The notes under the pieces were generated by a model that was given only the letters and a program-made list of their open reading frames with translations, searched no databases and was not told where the DNA came from. From positions 186,001-250,000 of the forward strand of contig CM076958.1 of the NCBI GenBank assembly GCA_039566865.1: a DNA stretch of 64,000 bases, written 5' to 3'. The stretch comes from Aurelia coerulea. Taxonomy: Eukaryota > Cnidaria > Scyphozoa > Semaeostomeae > Ulmaridae. A program made the position numbers and the translations under genes. The stretch's first letter is position 1, and every line of letters starts with the position of its first letter. Positions 13,401 to 24,692 of the stretch are shown here, piece by piece.

Positions 13401-16400
13401 TAAAGTTACAGCAAAGGCCTTGCATTCTGGAGGGACCATTATGGAAACAAGGCCGCACAGACATTTTAATACTATCACTTGCCATTTTAACCGGGGGGGG
13501 GGGGGTGTTTTTAGATTTCATTTAACTTTTCATATCTATATCACATGTAATTAGACATCTCTTTTTCCTCGTAATATTCTATAGTACACTTAACTTGATG
13601 GCCAATATTACATACATACTGGGTGCGCCAAAATAAACTATGCACGTTTGGCAGGCCACAATAAATCGTACACTGGACCGATTTTGAAGATTTATGACTC
13701 ATTCGTTGACAGAAAGCTACAATTGGATACCGGGTTTTTTGCAAATTTTTTCTTTTTCAGTTTTTAGAGCAAGAAGCGAGTTTCCTAAGATTTTTGTTTT
13801 CGAAAACACTGAAGACGATCAAAAACATCGATCAAATATTCTAAAGAATCGACATGAATGGACAAAGAGAGAACTTTTTCGTGGTGATTTGCGATCTAAA
13901 AATCGACCAATTGTAATCTGCTGTACGAGAGTTCATACTGAACCCACAAATCCCCCTGAAAACGTTTTCTCTTTGTTTATTCATGTTGGATCTTTTAAGA
14001 TTTGATCAACGTTTTTTCATCGTTCTCAATATTTTCGAAAACGAACATTTAAGAAACTCGCTTCTAGCTCTAAAAACTTAAAACGGAAAAATTTGCAAAA
14101 AATCCTAGAATCTAATTCAGGCTCTCTGCTAAATATTAAGTCATAAATCTTCAAAATCGGTCCAGTGTTCAAAATATTGTGGCCTGCCAAACGTGCATAG
14201 TTTATTTTGGCGCACTCGGTACATACATACATACATTACATACAGTACATGCACAATTCTACTCTTGCCTAAAGAATTTTTGAGAAACTTTTTCATCTTC
14301 AACTTATAAAAATAGGCAATTACATTTATACAAATTGTATGTCAGCAAGAGAACTGCTGTGCTCGTGACATATTAATTTCATCGTAAACCTGACCTGACA
14401 TCTAATATCGTATCCATTAGGTTTAATCGTTCGTAGTGTACCTAACTGCGTGTCTTTTTTATTGGCCATGGGGTAGTCATTGTCTTTCACTCCCCTTGGC
14501 ATCATCCTTAGTGTTGTACAATAATTATGAAGGTATAGTAAAATGTAAGATTTATTGTGACATTTATATGTATAACAAAAAGAACTTACATCTCAGATTG
14601 CATTTTTCTGTCAATGATATTCGCAAATATGTATGTTTTCTTCCAAAAGTGTCAGTCAAGAATTTTGAGAATGGAAGGATTTCCTGATCTTTAAAATAAC
14701 TTCTTCGCCTTTTCGGAATGACCTGAAAAATAGAAAAATAGCATATTATTCTTTCATGTTTCATATATTAATCTAGGGGAAGGGTAGATAAATAAGGAGA
14801 TAAATGCTATATCAGCAATAAAATGATTGTTAAGTTACAATTCTTGTGATGAACTTAATACTGTACATGCCTTACACACAAGGTATAATATATAAGAAAA
14901 AATAACAACAGTTTTAAAGATGTACTTTTGACAAAATGACAAGTTTGTACCAAAAAGTTGTGCTCTGTTTGTGCAGCTGCTATCAGTTTGTGCAAGGCAG
15001 CTGTAACATAAACTGTCCCGTTATTTATAAATTTGCAAAGGACTGCTCTTCAATTCAAGGTCTCAGAAGTTATTTGAGTCAATCTGATCTGTAGGTGGTT
15101 GCTAATTTATGACAAATCTTCTTGAAATAAGGTAGCATTGGCACACTTGAAGATTTAAATTAGAATTTCTTCCATTTGAGAGACAGGGTTAGCCACAAAA
15201 ATAAAGCCACAAAAGTTGCGGTTGGAGGAAATGTGTCCTGAATCTAAGGAATTTGCTTTCCAGCTCTTGATCGTATGTTCAATGCATGAAAGTATGTGAA
15301 TGTGACTTGATGTGTAAGAATTGAAGGCACTCAGTTCTTTATTCCAGGACTACCGAAGCGATACGGAGTAACTGGATTGAAAAGCATTCATCATCAAATG
15401 GCCTAAATGGAAGTGTGTAACAGAGAATGTAGCAAAGAGGAAATCATAATTTTTTATTCCTGTTACCGTTCAAACCACAACATTGATTCTTGTTACTTCA
15501 ACTCAATTCCACTGTTCTTTGCAACACCTTCAACACTCGTTTGTTCGTCCTCCATCTCAAAAATCTCTCTTATACAGAGTGATATATTTAGTGCTCAAAA
15601 TCACGCGCCTCGCTAAGAAAGGCACGTGATTTACCGTGCGCCACTAAATAACTTACGGTCAGGTCTGGTGGACTTAGGTACCCCATTTTTCTTAGGTCAT
15701 TAGATATTCTAAACAAAAACGATGCAAAAATATAAGGCATACATTCTTTCTGGCAATCAATTCTTTCTCTAGCCCACCCCTTTTTTCATGTCTAGATCTG
15801 CCCCTGGCAGTGTGGCTTGCATGTGCGAAAAGGTGAAGTTGCAATTTTTAGCACTAAGTGCCGGATCGCAGATGTAGAGAAGAGCTAATTGATTATGTGA
15901 CCCCTTGTCATCGTGATGCTCAAGTCCAGTGGTGGAGCTCTATCTGGAATTGTCTGCCAACTGTTCTGCCTGCAAAGTCAGCAGATTGCACATTGACAGA
16001 CTGCAGAATATGGCAGTTTTCAACATGATCTTAGGTGTGCATAGCCAACTTTCTTTTGTTTCTTATTGCTAAATTTTAATAGACTTATTGTTATCCTTGG
16101 GTGTGCACGTGCAACACTTCTGCAGAGGAACGGTACTCATTGTTTCACACCTAAACCTTCATTTTATGGAAATATTTTGTGATGTAACTCTCTCTGACAT
16201 ACAGTGAGGGTGAATCTCTTTGAGCGCCAAAGGATATTGATATCTATCATTTAATACAATGAGATATTGAATTGAATTGCCCATTTGTTTAGGCTTCCTT
16301 CTGTGCCAAAGATTTGCGCCAAGCACCACATGAGTTCTTTCTCTGTGCCAAAGATCTTCCGAAAATAGGCACTCAGATTCACCCTTGTGACAGAGCCAAT

Positions 16401-16634
16401 GGTATTTTTATCCTGAATTACCTCTTCTTCTTCCTCCTCCGCAACGTCTAACCCAATAGTGGCTTGATTTTGTGGCTGTGCAGAGGGTGTTGTCATGTGA
16501 CAAAATCTCATTAGAATTGCAGGCTGAAATTTCAACCATTTGCATTTATGTAAGACATTCTGCAAACTGCAATTGTTAGTAAACCCATTCAGACATCTTC
16601 TTCTTATTTGGGACAGCATTTGCAATGCAGACAT
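6702..16634 (-). CDS. MOCS1: Molybdenum cofactor biosynthesis protein 1 (MOCS1A-MOCS1B), 12 exons
   Basis: Converts GTP to cyclic pyranopterin monophosphate, the first step of molybdenum cofactor synthesis, in mitochondria. Exons, all phase-consistent: 16634-16383, 14722-14590, 13319-13152, 11963-11799, 11614-11553, 11166-11095, 10664-10625, 9867-9755, 9479-9369, 8752-8632, 8025-7978 (or to the stop at 7970) and 7447-6702. Spliced through, this is 2031 nt (676 residues); stopping in exon 11 gives 430 residues. MOCS1A (MoaA-like) is a radical-SAM enzyme: N-terminal cluster CNLRCQYC at residues 125-132, TGGEPL, and C-terminal cluster CGTC plus a Cys 14 residues on. It ends in Gly-Gly. Exon 12 carries the MoaC-like domain. 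The divergent neighbour is the SLC35D3-like gene. Confidence 0.93.
7970..8025 (-). CDS. MOCS1: MOCS1 exon 11: MOCS1A C-terminus with Gly-Gly-stop and alternative donor
   Basis: Exon 11 encodes the conserved end [18 protein letters not shown] followed by TAA at 7972-7970. A GTGGGT donor sits inside the Ile-Gly-Gly codons (exon end 7978, donor 7977-7976). Using it removes Gly-Gly and the stop and joins in phase 1 to exon 12 at 7447, giving ...ILIDEIEDY... and the fused protein. Not using it yields MOCS1A alone with the C-terminal GG that MOCS1A needs for activity. Confidence 0.8.
8362..8574. mobile_element. Small MITE with ~25-bp terminal inverted repeats
   Basis: Left end AAAGGCAGTCTGTCACGCAT (8362) is matched in inverse at the right end (ATCCGTGACAAACTGCCTTT, ending 8574). 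Length about 213 bp, no ORF. Located in MOCS1 intron 10. No clear target duplication was found, and no second copy was noticed in this window. Confidence 0.55.
9983..10525. mobile_element. MITE, family C (copy 1)
   Basis: Read on the minus strand, this segment aligns along its whole length with 30331-30840 (shared blocks include CCGATCTTCAA, TAGATCAAGGAC and TTTTGAATCATA). The ends are imperfect inverted repeats (ctgggttttccaaagaagta / tagggacacccggga), bounded by TA at 9981-9982 and 10526-10527. Tc1/mariner-like by ends and target. It lies in MOCS1 intron 7, 100 bp from exon 7. Confidence 0.6.
10885..11050. mobile_element. Fragment of a Tc1-type fold-back element, family E
   Basis: Starts TACAGTCGTAGGCAAAAGTT followed by TAAGACCACA, clearly related to the terminal sequence of the large fold-back element at 43166-44256. 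It also shares 'cagtccacagct.tggccata' with that element. Only a short internally deleted copy remains, in MOCS1 intron 6. Confidence 0.5.
12340..12845 (-). pseudogene. Decayed LINE reverse transcriptase fragment in MOCS1 intron 3
   Basis: The minus strand, read through several frame changes, shows reverse-transcriptase landmarks in order: [16 protein letters not shown] (fingers), [20 protein letters not shown] (close to the catalytic F-x-D box), NISPGIPQG (box with PQG), then a broken YIND-like stretch. Stops and shifts show it is dead. It is a different lineage from, or much older than, the LINE at 33610-35308. A family D fragment abuts it at 12838-12965. Confidence 0.6.
13619..14219. mobile_element. 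Fold-back MITE, family A (copy 2), TA target site
   Basis: A second copy of the element at 1578-2179, beginning CTGGGTGCGCCAAAATAAAC and ending in its inverse. It is flanked by TA (13617-13618 and 14220-14221) inside a CATACATA microsatellite. The two arms pair over more than 200 bp. Central blocks, including 'ttgtaatctgctgtacgaga', match copy 1 closely. Located in MOCS1 intron 2. Confidence 0.78.
15832..15992 (-). mobile_element. tRNA-derived SINE (copy 1, degenerate)
   Basis: In reverse orientation it carries the family body: GGTGAAGTTGCA tail, GATCGCAGA, the core CCCCTTGTCATCGTGATGCT, and the TTCTGCCTGCAAAGTCAG segment. The tRNA-like head is eroded at the right end. Identified by comparison with the better copies at 28282, 42739 and 46790. 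In MOCS1 intron 1. Confidence 0.65.
16383..16634 (-). CDS. MOCS1: MOCS1 exon 1: probable mitochondrial presequence
   Basis: I chose this as the first coding exon because the ATG at 16634 opens a frame of exactly 84 codons up to an AGG|GTGAAT donor at 16382, leaving phase 0 as the next exon (14722) requires. The start reads [17 protein letters not shown]: basic, no acidic residues, amphipathic, as in mitochondrial targeting signals and like vertebrate MOCS1. An acidic linker follows. The frame stays open past the donor to 16251, so the splice is inferred. An RNA read across 16383/14722 would settle it. Confidence 0.6.
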
Positions 16635-17870
16635 CGCTTTCAATTCTCAGCTCAGCCAACTTCGCAACTCTTCATTGTGCAATGTTGTGGCAGTGATACA
16701 GCAACAACTAGATTTTGCCTTAGTTCCGTGTAAAACCTCGTAATCATTTCTCCACGAAGAAAATTCTTTCTTTTACTGGTTAAAAATGGAGCGAAGAGGA
16801 ACTTGAAGTCCTGAAAGGAAATTTATCACTTAATCGCTTTAAAAAGATAGCATGGAGGAATAGAAAAAGACAAGAGTTTGATAAATGATTGGTGAGGGGA
16901 TCTAGATGTTCAAAGTCATATTCAAGCAAAGAACTTGGGCAAAATAACAGGGTAAGATTTTCGCTTGCGTTGCCAAGGAAGACTTTTTTACAGAGTTGAT
17001 CAACATACATGGTAAACATAACGAAATTTTTCAAAGGAACAGCTCCAGCTTATACTGACGGAATATTCCACCCAATCGACCAAAGCCGAGTGACACGAAG
17101 GTCCAAGTTTAAATTGAACCTTCCTTTTCGCAAAAGCAACACTGACTGGCTAAAAATGCTTGTCGTACTTGGCTTGGGGAACAACCTGATCTAACAAAAT
17201 TTCCCCTTTTGACATGCTTTGACAACTGGCTCCAGAAAAATTGCCTTCTTTTGATAACCCAGTCTAAAAAGATTTGGGAAAATGATACGCTGAAAAACGG
17301 CACATCCCCGTCGGACAAATGTACTAAGTACCCCCCCCCCCCTCAGAGCTGCTGACATGACAGGCTGAGGCTAGCCTGCATGCAGACTTTGCGAAATAAG
17401 TTAAACCTGTGTAATGATGCATAATTTGCTATTTTGAAGAGTCAGCAGAACCACTCCCGCATGTGTCTGTAGTTAAAGGAACAATGCTTTTGAGGATGCA
17501 GGAACAATCGATTATACGGAGGTGCCATTATTGGGAACAATGCTTGTTGCTGAACGATGGTTTTGAGACATGCAAACCATATTTTCATTGGCTATGAGAC
17601 AATGAAAGTCAGGGACACACGCGAAGCATTTCAAACAAAAGCAGACAATCGGGCATGGTTACGCAGACTTTTTTTTCCTAAAGTCTGTGGTCTGCACACA
17701 GGCTAGCTGAGGCAAACTGAGCTAGAAGTTTTGAACTTTCAAAAAGTTTTTGCAGATTGCGCCATCCTTTGTGATTTTTAACTGTTCTTTCTGGCAAAAT
17801 TCTGTTTATTTTTAGTTTGCATTTGGTATTCTCCTATAATCCAAATGAAATTTTAGTTATTTTCTTGTAG
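16635..17870. promoter_or_regulatory. Divergent upstream region shared by MOCS1 and the SLC35D3-like gene
   Basis: About 1.2 kb separates the MOCS1 ATG (16634, minus) from the acceptor of the SLC35D3-like leader exon (17871, plus). It must contain the MOCS1 promoter. The SLC35D3-like transcript starts upstream of 17871, because an acceptor (TTCTTGTAG) precedes its ATG by only 15 bases. A C-run lies at 17330-17342. No TATA box or CpG cluster stands out, and ORFs here have no recognisable domain. Confidence 0.4.
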
Positions 17871-20800
17871 GAGGTCATCATCACAATGGATACAGAAAAG
17901 ATGAAGAATTGGATCTCTCTTCTTGTTACATTTGCTCCAGGACTCTTTGCGGCTGTCTTCTATGGCTTTACATCTGGATCTATGTCATTTATCAACAAGG
18001 TTTTACTTTATTTCTTTAATATTATTTCCCTTGTTTCAGATTTAACCCAAAACCAACGGTCTTCAGCAAAGCCCGAGCTCATAAATGCTGTGCGAGAAAA
18101 CCTACCAGATGGACCAAAAAGAAACTGTTTAAAAATTTGTTACCGAGAAAATACTTGAGGTATTGGACTGAATCTAAGCTTAGTCGATTGCCAAAAAGCT
18201 GAAATGTTTTATTGATTCTTTTTCTATTGTTCTGAGCATTCGAAATATACTAGGTAAAATTTTGTTAACAAAAAATCTGTAACTTTGTAATGCATGAAAG
18301 AGGCCTAAAAACCCTCAATCAAAATTACAAACAATTTCATCATTCCAACATACTGTAGTTTGTTTCTCTGAGAGGTACAAATCAAATCTTCATAAAAGCA
18401 ACAGCGTAATATGACTGATTCTTTTGCAAAAATATTTTTTCACCTCAAGGGAAATGAAAAGTTGGTACATGTAGCTCTAAATGAAGAGGTTTGCGTTACT
18501 TTTTCACACAGTTTAAAGTAAAAGTTTAAGTTCAAACATTCAATTTTGCCTGTATTTGATAATGCTCAGAAAATAAAAGAAATATCACAAAAAATACTGC
18601 AGATTTTCAGCTATCAATCAAACCTTGATTCATTGACCTTGAAATCCTCTACATTACAAAGTTTCAAGCAGTTAAACCCCTTTTGGTCCACACCTGTTAA
18701 TTGTAACACCTTGTAGAATTGATGCAATTTGAATATTATTGAACATTGAATTATTTAGCAATTGATACACTAGGTGAACCAAGAAGTGTTCCCACTTTTT
18801 TGATAGGTCATGATGATATATCATTTCTTCTTTTCAGCCAATGCTAATTCCTTGAAATTTTTCATTTTTAGTTTGTTCTCACATCATATCATTATAAATA
18901 TCCAGATGTCTTGATGTTAACACAGATTGTTGTTACATCTGTTATTTTGGAAATTTGTCGATTTGGAAAGATTTGTAATATTCCTGCTTGGGATGTCAAA
19001 AGGTATATATGTACTGAGTATCATCATATTATATCTTTATATCATGTTTTTATATAATTGAAATACCTGACATTAACTGACATTATTTTAGAGCTCATGC
19101 CTGGCCATATGAGGAGAGCCAATACTGTAGCTCTCACTCTCATCCAGGCTCCCCTCAGATGCTGGAGGGGCACTGTAAGTGACTCTTCTGAACTGTCCAA
19201 CAAAGTAAAATTGCTCTCCTTTAAATCTATTGTTCTTTTGTCTTCTATTCAATTGATAGGAATAGCTCACCTGAACACTACCAGGAGAGCTATTTGCTGC
19301 TCCCTGCTAAAAATGGTTTTATGACTAGGCATGAGGGCTTCAATATGGTTGTGGTAAGCAGAATGAACTATATATCTTAGGTTACTTGAAAATGATTTTT
19401 TGAAATATTTTCAAACCATCAATTTTTGGCACATGATTCATCCTGCCATCTGTTTTCCATTGTAAAGTATGATCAATATTTGATTGTTACAGTTGTCCCT
19501 CGTCCCTGTTGGTGCTGACATAATCACTTATGAATTTTCAGCAACAGGAAAAATGAATGATGCAGGGACTATTAATTAGTTTTGAAATGAATACTGCCGA
19601 TGTCCATTTTCATCCTAGTCTCTGTGTTTTCCACTTTGTTATAAAAATGACACTTTCAAGGTATTTGATAGTATGCAATTTATAACACTGTCTAATTTTC
19701 CTATTTTACATTATAGGGCAAGAAAATTTTTGGTACCAAGTGTATGTTTTGCAATTCATACAACATTGGCTCTAATGGCACTTGGTAGTCTTTCAATACC
19801 CATGTAAGATTACAGTTCATTAAAAACTGAATTAGCCAGAAAAAGGTTCCCACTTTCAAAATTCATTTCACCAAGAGTATTTTATGGGTTGGAATGAATC
19901 AAATTCTTCTCGGTAACGGAAAGACCGACATATTTTTGTGATCTTTCTCATGCTGTTATTAACATTTGAAAATATGGGTAAATCTGACTTTGCGAAATTC
20001 CCTTGTTTGCAAAACGCATGATAATGCCTAAAACATTTTGATCAAATCATAAAGAAGCTCCTCACACAGAACGATAAATAGAGTTCCATTTGTTGGGTGA
20101 GAGATATCACCTGAATCTTTATTGACTTGAGATGGAAAATCTTTGGTATTTGTTGGAAATCTATTTCTTTATGATTTGTTAGAGAGGTAAAATGCCCTTG
20201 CGTATTTATCAATGTGAGGAGAGTCCTTACCATTTGATGAAGTGTTTTTGCCATTTTTCAAATGTATTTTGGTCTTTCTTCTTTGAGTAGAATTGGAATT
20301 AAAATCCTTCAATGCTCTTCGTGCTATGAATTTCGACAGTTTTTCTGGCTCAACCAGTATTTCATTGAAGACTGATGTTACTTTTAACCCAAACTTATAT
20401 TCTCCGTTTAGGAGTTTTTGTGACATATTACTACTTCATTCTGACCCTGATAGTATACCCAGCTCTAGGATCGAGCGGAAAATCAAACAACCTGATTTGC
20501 TAGAAAATGACTGCAAATCTATGTCATTGTTATGAAATCTCCTGCCTATATCGCTGATGTGAATGTGGTAGTAATTTGCTGCCTGCCTCTCTTAACTCTC
20601 ACCTGACTCAAGTTCACGGACATTCTTTTCCAATATTATGTTACAAATTCTTTTCCTCTCCTTTCTTTGCTTTCCTTCCCCATTTCATCTTTCTCTTGAT
20701 TTCCTGGTAAAACGAAGTTTACTTTCGTTTACAATCATATCTTCCTGCAAGATTTCTTTGCAACTTTCCGTGTTTCTTTCCCTTACCATCCACTTGCTTT

Positions 20801-21863
20801 ATTACATCCCAGCGCAAATACAAAATTTGATCACTGTATGTATTTCCTATTTCAGATATAATGTCCTCAGAAGAATGCTGCCATTGGCTAATTTGTTCAT
20901 GGCTCATTTTGTTTTGAAAAAGACTCCTTCACGCAAGATTTGCGTTGCAGTTTTCATCATAGTTGCTGGTTGTGTCCTTGCAGGTAACAGCCCTTTTCTT
21001 TGATGGGCTCAAAATGAACGAAAGAAATTATGTGTTGAGCAGTTGCTATGTCCTTGAAATTGTATAACATGCATCTACGCTAGTAGGAGAAGAAACTCCT
21101 AAAATAACTGACCGTTGTACTGTATGGCCTATTATACTTTATGGAAAGGAAATCTTTATCATTGAGAAGATCAGTGTCATATATTCACTTCACATAACAA
21201 ACTTCATATAAATTTACCACACTCGCAGAGAAAGGAAAGATGGCGTATCTAGGTTTTTGGGGTACTTCTATGAAATTTAGGAGTTACGTCGTCTGTAAAT
21301 TTTTCTAAACAAGAATTCTCAAGCAGGAAGACCATGGTAATGTGTGCAAGGCCTGCACCGCATTCAATTCATTGTGTTTGAACGTAATTTTTGCAGGGAA
21401 AGTAAATTTGATTGGAGTAAGGACGTGATCCATTAGTTTGCTTTTAGTAGTAATTTCTTTCAATCTGTTTTATTTTCTTTACCAGGTCTTGGAGATGTGG
21501 AATTTCATCTAATTGCATATATTTGTGCATTGTCAAGTGTTGTCGCGCAAGCTACTTATTTGACGTATGTTCAAAAGTCAGGATTGGAATCAGACGAAAC
21601 AGCTCTTTCAGTTCTGCATCTTAATAGCATCAACTGTATACCGTTCATATTTGGTTATACCGTATTAAATGGAGATCTCGTCAAGGCTTTTCATTTCCCT
21701 GGAAATAAAGATCCTCAGTTTGTAGTAAGTTGAAGCTTCTGTTTGTTCTTATGATGTTTTAGTTGTGTTTGTGGTACCTAGCATGCACGCAGCCTCAACA
21801 CACCTCCGGAAAACGCACAGGCTACTGGTACCCTGTACAAGATCGTCTGGAAGTTAGCCTTGA

Positions 21864-21908
<45 letters not shown>

Positions 21909-23761
21909 CTTTATTGATTTTGTTTTATATATTTGAGGAGGGACACCCTTCAACAAAATGCTGATTTTTAAAGGGTCTTCCATCCAGAATATAATACAAT
22001 AATCCTAATATAATATGAAGGAAAGAAAAAGTTGGATATAATCAATTCACAAGTAAGGATGAAATAAAACGATCTAATTCAAATAAATTTAGGAGCAGGG
22101 TCGCTGTCGTTAAGGCATTTAAAAACCGTCAGTTTTTATTGTCTGTCAATCAACTGTTCGATCGTTTGCCAATCTTCCGCTACGCAAATCAGCTACTATA
22201 TATCCTAAGTTTCTTTAAAGCAATGATTTGTAAACCAGATCATATTAGTCTATTCTACTACCAACAAATAGTGTTTAAACATGGAATTTGCCGGTTTGTA
22301 GAACAATTAAATGTCTCTTTTTCACAAGTATACATATTGTATGCATGAAATATAACGTATTTCTTTGAATGAACCCCCTCCCACATATTTATGCCTTCCC
22401 CCAACTCAGAATTAAAGGATGTATCAGGCCGATCAGACTAACAGTTGAAAGTCTATAAGCATCCTTGAAGGCAGACATAACAGTATCACATTTGGCGTTC
22501 TATGTGTGAAATTTCAAATGAACATTCTCCCATAAAAGTTGTTAAGTCTGACTGTGGACCGACCAATGCTCATTGAAAGAACGTGGTAGCAAATATCCAC
22601 TAAACATGGACGTAGCGTACAGTAAAACTTAGTTACTTAGTTGTGTATAGATATAAATCATTTCAATTTTCGCTTTGTGACATTGGTAGAATTATTCATG
22701 ATTTTAGTTTCCTTGTTTTTGTAGGCTGCTTTTACGATTGATATCTTATTGGGATGTGTTTTAAACTATTCATTATTCTTATGTGCAACTATGAACTCAG
22801 CATTGACAACCAGGTAAATTTTATTGCAGCAAAAATTCGTTCCACTATGTTGATAAATTCCCGTATTGCGCGATATTTTCAGGCAATAAATTTTGCCTCC
22901 TTGCTCTGCGTTTGAAGTGAATTTTTTCCGAAGTACTTTCCCGACGTACGCTTGATCAAATCGTAAAAGAAATATTTTCAAACAAATACTGAAATTTTTC
23001 GATACCACGGCAGCAAATATACAGACTATATATTTTTCGGGCATTTCACAACCAACAAATGTTCGTATAGCCGAATTTACCTATATTTCCAGTGCTCAAA
23101 AAAAACGTGAGAAAATTACAAAAATACTCCGATCCCTTGACTATCAGACAGAATTTATTTCATTCCAATCCATCAAGTAATACTAGGTACTTTCAAAACT
23201 GGCAAGTTTTCTTCTGGCTCACCCGGTATGTCTTAGAGATTTGTATGAACCTACAAGCTGACCACCAAGATCTCGAGAAATGTATTAATCTTTCGAAATC
23301 AAACGAGAGTTGTATGAGGACGGAAAGATTCCTGCAAAATTCCGAAAAAGTACAAAATTTCTACAGAGTGATGAGAGTGATATTTTTAACCATAATATTC
23401 CTTTCCTGTCATCTGCTAATTGATTTATCTCTATATCTCTTATAGCCTTGTGGGTGTTGTCAAAAGTGTATTAACAACTATCATCGGGTTCTTCACATTT
23501 GGTGGTGTGCCGGTCACCTTCCTTACTGTCACTGGGGTGGCGCTTAATACATTTGGTGGTATGCTGTATACGTATGCTAAATACATAGAGAAAAGGGCAC
23601 TGCTTAAATCAGTACATAACTTACTGATACCATCTAGCCAAGGAACAGCAACAACAACACATCAAGCCGATGCTCCTCCATCAAACAATGAAACCGTGCA
23701 GCAAACGGACACACGAAATGGCACTGTTGTCATAGGAATAGACGATCGAACGCATGCGTAG
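17871..23761 (+). CDS. SLC35D3: SLC35D3-like nucleotide-sugar transporter, 7 coding exons
   Basis: Predicted multi-pass Golgi/ER membrane antiporter of the SLC35 (TPT/EamA fold) family. Coding starts at the ATG 17886; 17871-17885 is 5' leader. Exons: 17886-17999, 18872-19002, 19717-19803, 20856-20983, 21486-21724, 22725-22813 and 23446-23761. These total 1104 nt (367 residues), all in phase with GT..AG introns. Landmarks resemble SLC35D3 more than D1/D2: LGSLSIPIYNVLRRMLPL, VLKKTPS, GCVLAGLGD, FPGNKDPQFV, NSALTTSLVGVVKS and VALNTFGGMLYTYAKYIE. The C-terminal ~45 residues are polar and unlike the vertebrate tail. SLC35D3's substrate is not certain in general, so none is assigned here. Confidence 0.88.
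18180..18810. mobile_element. Family D MITE (copy in SLC35D3-like intron 1)
   Basis: The left part (18215-18330: 'ctgagcatt', 'aaagaggccta', 'caatcaaaatta') matches 62500-62640. The right part ends in TAGGTGAACCAAGAAGTGTT (18773-18792), the inverse type of the GGCTCACCCGG ends found in other copies. Boundaries are approximate. Fills most of intron 1. Confidence 0.4.
19091..19341. mobile_element. Putative short fold-back element
   Basis: The left end AGAGCTCATGCCTGGCCAT and the right end (inverse AGCCCTCATGCCTAGTCAT) are imperfect ~18-bp inverted repeats about 250 bp apart. Inner GAGAGC/GCTCTC segments can also pair. It lies in SLC35D3-like intron 2. No second copy was seen, so the call is tentative. 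Confidence 0.4.
19820..20370. mobile_element. Putative family D-related MITE in SLC35D3-like intron 3
   Basis: The left end reads ACTGAATTAGCCAGAAAAA and the right end is the inverse type (TTTTTCTGGCTCAACCAGTA). The interior includes CTTGATCAAATC and 'ctcacacagaac', as in the family D copy near 30990. About 550 bp with no transposase frame. Confidence 0.45.
21862..21911. repeat. GATT microsatellite
   Basis: About 12 head-to-tail TTGA/GATT units in SLC35D3-like intron 5, just after exon 5. The same motif recurs at 51986-52039 in importin intron 11. Confidence 0.9.
22830..23230. mobile_element. Family D MITE (SLC35D3-like intron 6)
   Basis: Contains the family blocks GCTTGATCAAATCGTAA, TTTTCAAACAAATACTGAA, ATTTACCTATATTTCCAGTG and a right end GGCTCACCCGGTA (about 23217-23229). 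It serves as an uninterrupted reference for the copy near 31000-31815, which carries a later insertion. Confidence 0.6.
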
Positions 23762-24464
23762 CAATAACAGTTCAATTGAATGCTACGTTCTTTTTTAGGG
23801 TGAAAAACATAGGACTGGTCCATTTTTTAGGTGTAATAATGTTGAGGTTGTAATAATACTAATGATATCGCATAGCAGGACCTAGAATTATGCATATGTA
23901 GTTAGGATCTTTCTATTTATTATATGATCTTTATTTTTAATTGAAGAGAGTTGAAACTGCGCGAAATATGGATACTTTTTTGAAGAAATGATAGGAAAAA
24001 ATTGTTACTGAGATAGGACTTCCTGGCATCCAATGGACCAATTCAAGGGTCAACAGAGGTTTTTTGTGACAGGGGTATGGGTATCAGCACCCCATTATCC
24101 CCTTGGATACAGAACTACTATCCCTGTGAATACGACATATGCAGAATCGGTAGGGAGCAGTCCTCCTTTCTTTTCATTTTTGGAAATAGGATGACAATGC
24201 CAAGCAGTTTACAAGATCTTCTTTCCTGAGAATGATCAATCTCCAAGCGTCTTATTTTCGTTGGTTTATAAATTATAATCTTTGGATCCGATGATCGACG
24301 CTGGTATCGTGGCCTTTCCTTTCTCGAATTATAAATACAACTAACACTGCAATCCTGAACGAAAACGTGTTTTCAGTATTCCTAGAAAGGAGTTCTGTCC
24401 CACGGGGGGGGGGGGGGGGTTCTTGGCCAAATTTTGGGTAGGGGTCTGCCGTGAGCATATTCAA

Positions 24465-24692
24465 AATGGTACCGTTGGCTAGACTAATTTTTGCGAAAAT
24501 GGTACCCTTGGCTAGACCAATTTGACCATTCGTTCTCTGGACCAATTTTTACGAAAATGGTACCATTGCCTAGACCAATTTTGACCATTTCCTCAACCAA
24601 TATTGTCAAATTTATACCAAATATGATATAATGACCGTTCGCAAGACCAATATTGCCAAAAATGATACCCTTGGCTAGACCGTTGCTGGCCA
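24465..24692. repeat. Diverged short tandem repeat (~30 bp unit)
   Basis: Repeated units built from GGCTAGACCAATTTTTGCG and AAAATGGTACCCTT occur about seven times with heavy divergence. Open frames across it on the minus strand (LAKG..F..I..ANG repeats) simply reflect the repeat and are not treated as a gene. Confidence 0.6.

Noticed and set aside
13494..13506. G-runs and C-runs (also near 17330, 24403, 45205) as G-quadruplex candidates
   Set aside because: Single homopolymer tracts, likely length-unstable or sequencing-sensitive; no spaced G-tract pattern.
15500..15560. Alternative MOCS1 first exon with an ATG near 15555 on the minus strand
   Set aside because: Its only plausible donor leaves phase 2, which does not fit the phase-0 exon at 14722; the 16634-16383 exon fits exactly and encodes a presequence-like start.
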